DNA of 9,769 nt, taken from NCBI GenBank assembly GCA_005883365.1, contig VAXA01000039.1:1-9769 (forward strand). Reading direction: 5' to 3'. Numbering within the stretch: the stretch's first letter is position 1; each line of letters starts with the position of its first letter. The translations under genes and the position numbers were made by a program. This document shows, piece by piece, positions 1 through 7,606 of this stretch. The stretch is from Actinomycetota bacterium (GTDB lineage: Bacteria; Actinomycetota; Thermoleophilia; Gaiellales; Gaiellaceae). The notes below the pieces were generated by a model. That model was not told where the DNA came from. It did no database searches and saw nothing but the letters and a program-made list of their open reading frames with translations.

Positions 1-1
1 C

Positions 2-1113
<1,112 letters not shown>

Positions 1114-1117
<4 letters not shown>

Positions 1118-2124
1118 GAGAGGCCCGGGCCTTCGGGGGGCGGGAGCGGGCTCTGCGGCAGGTCTGCGCGCGGCTCGCCCTCGTTGTATGCCGACGGGGC
1201 GACGTCGTTCGGGCCGTCCGGATAAAAGACGCTCGCGAGCCGCTGGATCTGCAGCCGTCCCGGCCCGAGCTCGTACTGGCCCCCGCCGTATAGCTGGATT
1301 CCCCGCTCCTCGCAGGCCTCGATCGTCTCGAACAGCCCACGCACGGTGCCGAACCGGGACGGCTTGATGTTCAGCCAGCGCGGCTCGAGCGGCAGCCCGT
1401 CGAGATCGCTCAGGGAGTGGACGGGCGCGTCGAAGCTGAGACGGTCCTCCGCGCCGGCGAGCGCGTCGCGTAGGCCGTCCTCGAGCCACGCGTCCTCGAC
1501 GATCGCGTCGGGGAGCTCCTCGACGATCGCGCGATAGAGCTCGGGATCGGGCGCAAGGTCGACGCTCGTGCCGCGGTAGTAGGCCTTCAGGTCGACGACC
1601 CGGACGCGGTCGAGCTCGCGCAGCCGCCGCAGGAGCGGTCGGTCCCAGTCCTCCTCGGCATCGAGCTTGAACTCGAGCCCGGGAGCGACCTCGAGCCATC
1701 GTTCCGGCGCACTGCGGGTCGAGACGACGAAACGGATCGGACGCTCCTCCCGTCCGAGCGCCTCGCCGAGGCCGCGCTCGTTCTGCCTGAGCGCAAGGTC
1801 GAGCGACGCGCTCTCGAAGGCCCAGCGCCGGTGGTCCTGGCCCGTGTGGTTGCCGGGGTCGCCGTCCCAGAGCTCGAGCTCGTCGAGCTGGCGTGAAAGA
1901 TCGTCGAGGCTCCAGGTCCCGGCCAGCATCAGGCCCTCCGGCACGTGGTCATGGTCGTCCGCCGTGTAGGTCACGTCCTCGCCTTCGCCCGTCATTCCGT
2001 CTCCCTCGAGGACGACCGTCGTCGTCACGCGCGTCCAGCCGGACGGCGTGTGCGACTCGCGCCGCCGGAGCGCGTAGCCGTCGACTCGCACCTCGAGATC
2101 TGCGACGGCGTCCCAGAGCGACAT
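1114..2124 (-). CDS. Enolase-superfamily protein with an atypical active site
   Basis: A 336-residue protein with the order of active-site strands of the muconate lactonizing/mandelate racemase side of the enolase superfamily, which removes a proton next to a carboxylate using a metal ion. Visible along the C-terminal barrel: FKLD (152-155), VVDLKAYY (Asp178), AIVEDAW (Glu210), LSFDAPV (Asp232), LNIKPSRFG (Lys254) and YGGGQYELGPGR (279-290). Asp178, Glu210 and Asp232 fit the three metal ligands and Lys254 the barrel lysine. The usual KxK on strand 2 reads Lys153-Leu-Asp155, so its second lysine is missing. The strand 6-7 motifs resemble methylaspartate ammonia-lyase more than racemases. The C-terminus is proline-rich. 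Substrate unknown. The start at 2124 (MSLWDAV) is preferred because homologous sequence begins there; an ATG at 2136 adds four residues and abuts the divergent gene. Neither start has a clear ribosome binding site. Confidence 0.75.
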
Positions 2125-2136
2125 ACTCACGAGCAT

Positions 2137-2634
2137 ATGAGGCGGAGGCTCGTGGCCAGCGCAGTGGCCGTGCTCATGATCGCCGCGCCCGCGGCGGCGG
2201 CCGGGCTGCCGAAGGCTGGGACGCTCGTGCCCGGACGCTCGCTCGGCGGCGTCCGGCTGGGGGAATCGCCGAGCACCATCCGTGCGGCACTCGGCCGGTT
2301 CTACGGCACCTGCCGCTCCTGCGCGCGGCGGACGTGGTACTTCACGTACCGGCCGTTCGACAAGCGCGGTCTGGCCGTCGAGTTCGAGCGCGGCCGCGTC
2401 TCCGGCGTCTACACGCTCTGGCGTCCCACGGGCTGGCACGCTCCGGACAAGCTCCGATTCGGCTCGACGCCACTCGCTGTGCACCTGCTCGTCGGCGCGA
2501 CGCGGACGGTCACGTGCGGGGGTTACGAGGCGCTCGTTCGCGACGGCGCCCACGCGCGCACCGCGTACTACCTGTTCGCCGGCCGGCTGTGGGGATTCGG
2601 CCTGTTCCGCCGTGGCACGCCTCCGTGCAGATGA
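2137..2634 (+). CDS. Small secreted protein with four cysteines, unknown function
   Basis: A 165-residue protein not assignable to a named family. It opens with MRRRL, then a hydrophobic stretch (about residues 6-20) and an Ala-rich run ending near Ala22: a typical Sec signal peptide with cleavage before GLPKAG. The mature part has SLGGVRLGESPSTIRAALG (35-53), which resembles the helix-containing start of BamE/SmpA-like folds, then CRSC (59-62), a WYFTYRPF strand and a TLWRPTGW motif. The four cysteines (59, 62, 127, 164) would allow two disulfides outside the cell. The ATG at 2137 is preferred because it supplies the positive N-region; a GTG at 2152 follows GGAGG too closely (3 bases). Its stop overlaps the start of the next gene in ATGA, so the two are probably translated as a coupled pair. 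Confidence 0.7.
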   Translation: MRRRLVASAVAVLMIAAPAAAAGLPKAGTLVPGRSLGGVRLGESPSTIRAALGRFYGTCRSCARRTWYFTYRPFDKRGLAVEFERGRVSGVYTLWRPTGWHAPDKLRFGSTPLAVHLLVGATRTVTCGGYEALVRDGAHARTAYYLFAGRLWGFGLFRRGTPPCR

Positions 2635-3608
2635 GCTTCGAGCTGGAGGACGTCGAGCGCGCGGCGCAGCGGCTCGCGGGCGTCGCCCACCGCACGCCGG
2701 TCGTCACCTCGCGAACGCTCGACGAGCGGACCGGCGCGCGCGTGTACGTGAAGGCGGAGTGCTTCCAGCGCGGCGGCGCCTTCAAGTTCCGCGGCGCCTA
2801 CAACAAGATCTCGTCCCTCGGTGACGACACGCTGAGGCGCGGCGTCCTCGCCTACTCCTCTGGCAACCATGCCCAGGCCGTTGCCGTCGCGGCGGCGCTC
2901 CGCGGCTCGAGGGCGACGATCGTGATGCCCGAGGACGCTCCGGCCGCAAAGCTCGACGCGACGCGCGGCTACGGCGCCGAGATCGTCACCTACGACCGCT
3001 GGACGGAGAGCCGCGAGGAGATCGGCGCCGACCTCGCCGCCGAGCGCGGACTCGAGCTCGTCAAGCCGTACGACGACCCGCTCGTCATGGCCGGCCAGGG
3101 GACGGTCGCACTCGAGCTGCTCGAGGAGGCGCCCGAGCTCGAGCTCCTGCTCGTGCCCGTGAGCGGGGGTGGCCTGATCGCAGGCTGCGCGACCGCGGCG
3201 AAGGCGCTGCGGCCCGGGATCCGCGTGGTCGGAGTCGAGCCCGAGGCCGGCGACGACACGCGCCGCTCGCTCGCCGCCCGCGAGCGCGTTCGGATCGATG
3301 TCCCCCGCACGATCGCGGACGGGCTCCAGGCGACCGAGCCCGGTGAGCTGACCTTCGAGGTGAACCGGGAGCGGGTGGACGAGATCGTCACGGTCGGCGA
3401 CGAGGAGATCGTCGAGGCGATGGCCTTCCTCTTCGACCGGCTGAAGCTCGTGGCAGAGCCGAGCGGCGCCGTGGGCGTCGCCGCGCTGCTGAGCGGGAAG
3501 ATCGAGGCGGGCGGCCGCTCCGCCGGCGTCGTCCTCTCGGGGGGCAACGTCGGCGCCACCCGCTTCGCGGAGCTCGTCTCTAAGGCTCCTGCAAGCCGAG
3601 CAGGCTGA
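2631..3608 (+). CDS. PLP-dependent threonine/serine dehydratase or serine-racemase-like enzyme
   Basis: A 325-residue fold-type II PLP enzyme acting on hydroxy amino acids (threonine or serine dehydratase, serine racemase or threo-3-hydroxyaspartate ammonia-lyase). The Schiff-base lysine is Lys52 in GGAFKFRGA. SSGNHAQAVA (76-85) is the substrate carboxylate loop, VSGGGLIAG (177-185) the PLP phosphate glycine loop, and AEPSGA (275-280) and LSGGNV (302-307) are further family motifs. Glu203, Gly207 and Asp209 in GVEPEAGDD match the metal site of eukaryotic serine racemases, and TIADG follows at 227-231. There is no C-terminal ACT-like regulatory domain, so this is not the long isoleucine-feedback-inhibited IlvA form; a catabolic or racemase role is likelier. 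The start codon overlaps the stop of the secreted-protein gene (ATGA). The last 29 bases overlap the 3' end of the convergent TetR gene. Confidence 0.88.
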   Translation: MSFELEDVERAAQRLAGVAHRTPVVTSRTLDERTGARVYVKAECFQRGGAFKFRGAYNKISSLGDDTLRRGVLAYSSGNHAQAVAVAAALRGSRATIVMPEDAPAAKLDATRGYGAEIVTYDRWTESREEIGADLAAERGLELVKPYDDPLVMAGQGTVALELLEEAPELELLLVPVSGGGLIAGCATAAKALRPGIRVVGVEPEAGDDTRRSLAARERVRIDVPRTIADGLQATEPGELTFEVNRERVDEIVTVGDEEIVEAMAFLFDRLKLVAEPSGAVGVAALLSGKIEAGGRSAGVVLSGGNVGATRFAELVSKAPASRAG

Positions 3609-4179
3609 CCTCGCACAGAGTCCGTTCGGCTGCGGCGACGTCGTCCTCCCCTGCCGGGAGCCGCCCGAGCACCCAGCCGGTGAGCAGCTCGTCGATGGAG
3701 CCGTAGACCACGGCCGCCGCGAAGACCGGGTCGACGTCCTTGCGGAACTCGCCGCGCCCGATCCCGCGCTCGATCACCCGCTGGATCGCGTCGATCGGCT
3801 GCGCGAGATCGCCGATCCGCTCGGCCAGCTCCGGGCTGCGCCCGAACTCGCGGATCACGACACGGACGACGTCCGGTAGGTGGAGCCAGGTGCGCAGGAC
3901 GATCGTCGCGATGTGACGGAGCTGGTCGGGAGCGGGCTCGTCCGTCTCCTCCACGCTCGCGATCCGCGCGAGCAGCACGCTCCAGTTTTCGTGGAAGACC
4001 GCCTCGAGCACCTGGTCCTTCGACTTGAAGTAGTGGTAGAGGAGCCCGTGGGCCACGCCCGCCTCCTCGGCGATGTCACCGACCCGGCTCGCGTGGAACC
4101 CCTTGCGTGCGAACACGCGCACGGCGGCGTCGAGGAGCTGGCGGCGTTTGTCCTCCACCGCCTGGGTGCGTTCGACCAA
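3580..4179 (-). CDS. TetR/AcrR-family transcriptional regulator
   Basis: A 199-residue one-component regulator. The N-terminal DNA-binding domain is clear: KRRQLLDAAVRVFARKGF (11-28) is helix 1, and the helix-turn-helix spans about 29-53 with VGDIAEEAGVAHGLLYHYFKSK, where the YHYF-x-SK motif is diagnostic. The remainder is an all-helical ligand-binding and dimer domain; its ligand cannot be told from sequence. The chosen start is TTG at 4179, the first plausible start after the in-frame TAG at 4192-4194, which is also the stop of the upstream SPFH gene; the ORF can extend upstream by only four codons and holds no ATG or GTG there. A GTG at 4158 is an alternative. The 12 bp gap to the SPFH gene on the same strand suggests co-transcription with short nfeD and SPFH. 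Targets are not known. Confidence 0.9.
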   Translation of the reverse strand: MVERTQAVEDKRRQLLDAAVRVFARKGFHASRVGDIAEEAGVAHGLLYHYFKSKDQVLEAVFHENWSVLLARIASVEETDEPAPDQLRHIATIVLRTWLHLPDVVRVVIREFGRSPELAERIGDLAQPIDAIQRVIERGIGRGEFRKDVDPVFAAAVVYGSIDELLTGWVLGRLPAGEDDVAAAERTLCEVSLLGLQEP

Positions 4180-4191
4180 GGCCGGCAGAGC

Positions 4192-5100
4192 CTACTTCGG
4201 CGTCTCTCCGTCTGTCGCAGGCGGAGGGGGCGGCGCGATGTCCTTGACGGCTCCCACGATCCTCCCGACCGCCTGCTGCAGGTCACTCGGGATGATCCAG
4301 ACCTTGTTCGACTCGCCCTGCGCGATCAGCGGCAGCGTTTGGAGGTACTGATATTGGAGCAGCTCGGCATCCGGCTTCCCCTCATGGATCGCCCCGAAGA
4401 CGGTCTCGATCGCCTTCGCCTGCCCTTCCGCCTGCAGCATCGTCGCTTGCCGCTGCCCCTCGGCGCGCAGGATCGCCGCCTGCTTCTCGCCCTCCGCCTG
4501 GAGGATCTGCGACTGCCGCTGGCCCTCCGCCTGCAGGATCGTTGCCCGCTTCTCCCGGTCGGCGCGCATCTGCTTCTCCATCGAATCCTGAATCGAAGCC
4601 GGCGGATCGATCGCCTTCAGCTCGACCCGGTTGACGCGGATGCCCCATTTGCCGGTTGCCTCGTCGAGCACGCCGCGGAGCTGCCCGTTGATCTCGTCAC
4701 GCGACGTGAGCGTCTTCTCGAGCGCCATCCCGCCGATCACGTTGCGCAGCGTCGTCACCGTGAGCTGCTCGATGCCCTGGATGTAGTTGGCGATCTCGTA
4801 CGTCGCCGCCTTCGCGTCGTTGACCTGGAAGTAGATGACCGTGTCGATGTTGACGACGAGGTTGTCCTCGGTGATCACCGGCTGCGGAGCGAAGGAGACG
4901 ACCTGCTCGCGCAGGTCGATCAGCGGCCGCACGCGGTCGATGAACGGCACGACCATTGCGAGGCCCGGCGTGAGGGTGCGCGAGTAACGGCCGAGGCGCT
5001 CGACGACGCCGGCTCGGGCCTGCGGGACGATGCGAATCGTCCGGGCCAGGGTGACGAGGACGACGACGGCGACGATGAGGATGACGATCAACGCGACCAT
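4192..5100 (-). CDS. SPFH/band-7 membrane scaffold, QmcA/paraslipin-like
   Basis: A 302-residue membrane protein of the stomatin/prohibitin superfamily, which oligomerises into ring-like membrane scaffolds. Residues 2-19 form one N-terminal transmembrane helix, followed by the signature TIRIVPQARAGVVERLGRYS (21-40) and the band-7 domain (to about 170: PGLAMVVPFID, TEDNLVVNIDTVIYFQV, GKWGIRVNRVELKAI). A long charged helix follows, holding four tandem 11-residue units (188-231) and then ELLQYQYLQTLPLIAQG, typical of this family. The end is proline-rich (PPPPP). Bacterial QmcA-type proteins work with a short NfeD protein, and that partner is encoded 15 bp upstream. The sequence AGGAG, overlapping the stop codon of that gene, lies 12 bases before the ATG and suggests translational linkage. 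The TetR gene starts 12 bp downstream. Confidence 0.92.
   Translation of the reverse strand: MVALIVILIVAVVVLVTLARTIRIVPQARAGVVERLGRYSRTLTPGLAMVVPFIDRVRPLIDLREQVVSFAPQPVITEDNLVVNIDTVIYFQVNDAKAATYEIANYIQGIEQLTVTTLRNVIGGMALEKTLTSRDEINGQLRGVLDEATGKWGIRVNRVELKAIDPPASIQDSMEKQMRADREKRATILQAEGQRQSQILQAEGEKQAAILRAEGQRQATMLQAEGQAKAIETVFGAIHEGKPDAELLQYQYLQTLPLIAQGESNKVWIIPSDLQQAVGRIVGAVKDIAPPPPPATDGETPK
4408..4539 (-). repeat. Four tandem 33 bp units coding 11-residue coiled-coil repeats
   Basis: Inside the SPFH gene, four consecutive 33 bp units encode ILQAEGQRQSQ, ILQAEGEKQAA, ILRAEGQRQAT and MLQAEGQAKAI (residues 188-231). The 11-residue period fits a right-handed (hendecad) coiled coil, as in the long helices of SPFH cages. 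AEG-containing repeats are usual at this position in the family, but the near identity of successive units here points to recent tandem duplication or gene conversion. Confidence 0.85.
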
Positions 5101-5115
5101 GCGGGATTCCAGCTC

Positions 5116-5544
5116 CTATCTGTAGACGAGCGCCGTGGCGCCCTGGATCTGCACGACCTCGACCTCCGTCCCGACGTCGAACGCCTCGTCGGGCACGTAG
5201 GAGCGGGCGCTCCACTCCTCTCCACCGATCTTGACCCGGCCGCCCCGGCCGTCGACGGGCTGGAGGACGATCGCCTTCGCGCCCTCGAGCGCCGCTGCGC
5301 CGGTACGGATCGCGTGCGGCATCGTCAGGTGCGCCCGCGCGATCGGCCGCAGCAGGCCAAGGGCCGCGAACGACCCGACGCCGAAGACGACGACCTGCAC
5401 CCAGACGGCGCCTCCCGCTGCAGCGGCCACGGTGGCGCCCACGGCGGCAAGGGCGATCGGCCCGAGGAAGAACAGTCCGGGCGTGAAGATCTCGCCGACC
5501 GCGAGGAGCACGGAGACGATGGCCCAGGCAACCCAGGCGGGCAT
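5116..5544 (-). CDS. Short NfeD-like membrane protein (NfeD1b type)
   Basis: A 142-residue protein with three hydrophobic segments (about 4-20, 24-43 and 46-66, the first containing GEIFTPGLFFLGP) and a C-terminal soluble OB-fold domain (about 80-142: LEGAKAIVLQPVDGRGGRVK, then GGEEWSARS and GTEVEVVQIQGATALVYR). This is the layout of the short NfeD proteins that lack the protease domain and are paired with QmcA-type SPFH proteins, exactly the gene 15 bp downstream. The NfeD OB-fold is thought to contact the SPFH partner. The ATG at 5544 has no ribosome binding site; TAATCT lies six bases upstream, the spacing expected for a leaderless transcript. Confidence 0.88.
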   Translation of the reverse strand: MPAWVAWAIVSVLLAVGEIFTPGLFFLGPIALAAVGATVAAAAGGAVWVQVVVFGVGSFAALGLLRPIARAHLTMPHAIRTGAAALEGAKAIVLQPVDGRGGRVKIGGEEWSARSYVPDEAFDVGTEVEVVQIQGATALVYR

Positions 5545-5596
5545 GCCAACAGATTACGCCTCTAGATCGGCTGCGCGGCGTATCCTGAGCCGCATC
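5545..5596. promoter_or_regulatory. Divergent promoter region between the two SPFH/NfeD modules
   Basis: These 52 bp are the only non-coding DNA between the two oppositely directed modules, so both promoters should lie here or reach into the genes. Leftward, TAATCT (complement of 5551-5556) stands six bases before the ATG at 5544. Rightward, TATCCT (5581-5586) stands ten bases before the ATG at 5597. Both resemble -10 elements; neither has a recognisable -35 at the usual distance. No clear operator palindrome is visible. The elements are inferred by eye. Confidence 0.4.
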
Positions 5597-6883
5597 ATGA
5601 AGCGGGCGCTACTCCTTGTATTGGTCGCGCTTGCCCCCCTCGTCTTCGTCGGCGGCGCTGGCGGGGCGACCTCACAGCCGCGCGTGCTCGCGATCACCTT
5701 CGGGCCCGATCTCGAGATCAACCCGGTCACGCAGGGCTATCTCACACACCAGCTCTCGCACGCGGCGAACGCCGGCTACGACGCTGCGGTGATCCTCCTC
5801 GACACGCCGGGCGGCCTCTCCACCTCGATGAAGACGATCTACGAGGCGGAGCTGAACGCAAGGCTGCCCGTGATCGTCTACGTATCGCCCGACGGGGCCC
5901 GCGCCGCCTCGGCCGGGGTCTGGGTCTCGCAGGCGGCCGACGTCCTGGCCATGGCGCCGACCACGAACATCGGCTCCTCGACGCCGATCGACTCGAGCGG
6001 CCAGAACCTCGGCTCCGACCTGCGCCGCAAGGTGATCAACGACTCCGTGGCCTCGCTCACCGCCCTCGCGGCAGCGCATCACCGCAACAAAAAGTGGCCG
6101 GAGAGGGCGGTGCGCGTAGCCTCGAACCTGACCGCGACCGAGGCGCTGCGGATGAACGTGATCGACTTCATCGCGCCGACGCTCCCGGCCCTGCTCAAGA
6201 AGCTCGACGGTTACCGGACGAAGGACGCGCAACGCCCCTTCACGCTGCACCTGGCTGGCGCTCGGATCGACACCGTCAAGCCCGGCTTCTTCACGCGCTT
6301 CCTCAACACGATCATCGACCCGAACCTGATCAGCCTCCTCTTCCTGCTCGGGATCGTCGGGCTCATCTTCGAGGTGCTCCATCCCGGGATCGTGCTGCCC
6401 GGCGCGCTCGGCGCCGTCTCCCTCGTGCTGGCGCTGTACGGGTTCTCGGTGCTCACGCCGAGCTGGGGAGGGCTCGCTCTCATCGTGCTCGGCGTCGCCT
6501 TGCTGGTCATCGACCTCCACGCACCAACGCACGGCGTGCTCACGATCAGCGGGCTCATATCGCTCGGCTTCGGGCTGGCGCTGCTGTTCCAAAACGAGCC
6601 GGCCGCCTATCGGGTCAACGAGTGGCTGGTCCTCGGCATTGGAAGCGCGATCGGTGCGTTCTGGGTCTTCGCGACGGGAAAGGCGCTCGCTGCAGGGCGC
6701 CGGCCGGTCGAGACGGGTGTGCAAATGATGGTCGGTCAGAGGGCCGAGGTGCGGGCACCGGGCCTCGTCTTCGTCGACGGCGCACTCTGGCAGGCGCACA
6801 GCGCAGACGACTCGGAGCTCGTGCCCGGCGAGGAGGTCGAGGTCCAGGCCGTCGACGGGCTCCAGTTGACAGTGCGGAGATAG
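5597..6883 (+). CDS. Long NfeD: membrane serine protease (ClpP-class) with NfeD domain
   Basis: A 428-residue protein. Residues 1-24 are a signal peptide (KRALLLVLVALAPLVFVGG). A ClpP/SppA-like protease domain follows (about 28-210): DTPGG (69-73), then Ser105 in ARAASAGVW as nucleophile, and Lys145 in RRKVINDS as the likely general base; the 40-residue spacing matches the Ser97/Lys138 dyad of the archaeal homologue PH1510. About five hydrophobic segments cover 244-361. The C-terminal soluble NfeD OB-fold is about 372-428 (VGQRAEVRAPG, FVDGALWQA, GEEVEVQAVDG). PH1510 cleaves its partner stomatin near a hydrophobic C-terminus, and the partner here is encoded 9 bp downstream. Start at 5597 fits the signal peptide; the frame is open further left, but that stretch lies antisense to short nfeD. 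Confidence 0.92.
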   Translation: MKRALLLVLVALAPLVFVGGAGGATSQPRVLAITFGPDLEINPVTQGYLTHQLSHAANAGYDAAVILLDTPGGLSTSMKTIYEAELNARLPVIVYVSPDGARAASAGVWVSQAADVLAMAPTTNIGSSTPIDSSGQNLGSDLRRKVINDSVASLTALAAAHHRNKKWPERAVRVASNLTATEALRMNVIDFIAPTLPALLKKLDGYRTKDAQRPFTLHLAGARIDTVKPGFFTRFLNTIIDPNLISLLFLLGIVGLIFEVLHPGIVLPGALGAVSLVLALYGFSVLTPSWGGLALIVLGVALLVIDLHAPTHGVLTISGLISLGFGLALLFQNEPAAYRVNEWLVLGIGSAIGAFWVFATGKALAAGRRPVETGVQMMVGQRAEVRAPGLVFVDGALWQAHSADDSELVPGEEVEVQAVDGLQLTVRR

Positions 6884-6892
6884 GATCCGGTC

Positions 6893-7603
6893 ATGCTCGG
6901 TTTCGTCCGGGTCTTGAGGGAGTACGAGCGGGCCGTCTTCTTCCGCTGGGGCCGCCTGCTCGATCCGCCGCGCGGTCCCGGCCTCGTCTGGAAGATCCCG
7001 ATCGTCGACCAGATCGTGAAGGTCGACCTGCGGACGATCACGCTCAACATCCCGCCGCAAGAGGTCATCACCAAGGACAACGTGCCCGTGCGGGTGAACG
7101 CGGTCGCCTACTTCAAGATCGTCGACCCAAAGAGCGCGATCGTGCAAGTCGAGAACTACATGGTCGCGACCTCGCAGATCGCGCAGACGACGCTGCGGTC
7201 CGTGCTCGGCCAGCACAGCCTCGACGAGCTCCTCTCCGAGCGGGAGAAGATCAACGAGATCCTGCAGGGAATCATCGACGAGGCGACCGGCCCCTGGGGC
7301 ATCAAGGTCTCGATCGTCGAGGTCAAGGACGTCGAGATCCCAAGCGGCATGCCGCGCGCCATGGCGCGCCAGGCGGAGGCCGAGCGCGAGCGGCGCGCGA
7401 AGATCATCAACGCCGAGGGCGAGTTCCAGGCGGCGGAGAAGCTGAAGGACGCGGCGGTAGTGATCGAGGATCACCCGATCGCACTGCAGCTGCGCTACCT
7501 GCAGACGCTGCTCGAGCTGGGCGCCGGCAACACGTCGACGATCCTCTTCCCGGCGCCGATCGACCTGATCCGGCCCTTCCTCGAGCGCGCCGACAAGAAG
7601 TAG
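6893..7603 (+). CDS. Slipin (stomatin-like SPFH protein) lacking the N-terminal membrane helix
   Basis: A 236-residue stomatin/slipin, partner of the NfeD protease encoded upstream. The band-7 domain is well preserved: [18 protein letters not shown] (5-22), [20 protein letters not shown] (28-47), [17 protein letters not shown] (60-76), [20 protein letters not shown] (99-118) and [16 protein letters not shown] (135-150), then a charged helix (158-190) and [13 protein letters not shown]. The tail [13 protein letters not shown] (214-226) matches the hydrophobic region that PH1510-type proteases cut in stomatins. Oddly, the protein begins at the 'I-R-I-V-x-E-Y-E-R' position, with no room for the usual transmembrane stretch. 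An in-frame TAG, the nfeD stop, lies four codons upstream, so no earlier start exists. AGGA seven bases before the ATG is a fair ribosome binding site. It ends 3 bp from the convergent HAD gene. Confidence 0.92.
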   Translation: MLGFVRVLREYERAVFFRWGRLLDPPRGPGLVWKIPIVDQIVKVDLRTITLNIPPQEVITKDNVPVRVNAVAYFKIVDPKSAIVQVENYMVATSQIAQTTLRSVLGQHSLDELLSEREKINEILQGIIDEATGPWGIKVSIVEVKDVEIPSGMPRAMARQAEAERERRAKIINAEGEFQAAEKLKDAAVVIEDHPIALQLRYLQTLLELGAGNTSTILFPAPIDLIRPFLERADKK

Positions 7604-7606
7604 CGC

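Noticed and set aside
2125..2553. N-terminal extension of the enolase-like gene up to 2553
   Set aside because: The added residues are low complexity, lie antisense to the secreted-protein gene, and precede the normal family start.
4408..4539. Tandem repeats as a CRISPR-like array
   Set aside because: The 33 bp units are contiguous without spacers and code for an in-frame coiled coil inside a recognised gene.
3880..5565. 561-codon plus-strand open frame opposite TetR, SPFH and short nfeD
   Set aside because: Its Asp/Arg/Leu/His-rich repeats mirror the SPFH coding repeats on the other strand; no independent support.
6866..6886. TTGACA plus TAGGAT as an internal promoter for the slipin
   Set aside because: The spacer is only 9 bases, far too short for sigma-70-type recognition, and the TTGACA lies in the nfeD coding end.
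5672..7474. 600-codon open frame on the minus strand across long nfeD and slipin
   Set aside because: The translation is Asp/Arg/Leu-rich low complexity with no motifs, and lies exactly antisense to two well-recognised genes; a third-position GC artefact.
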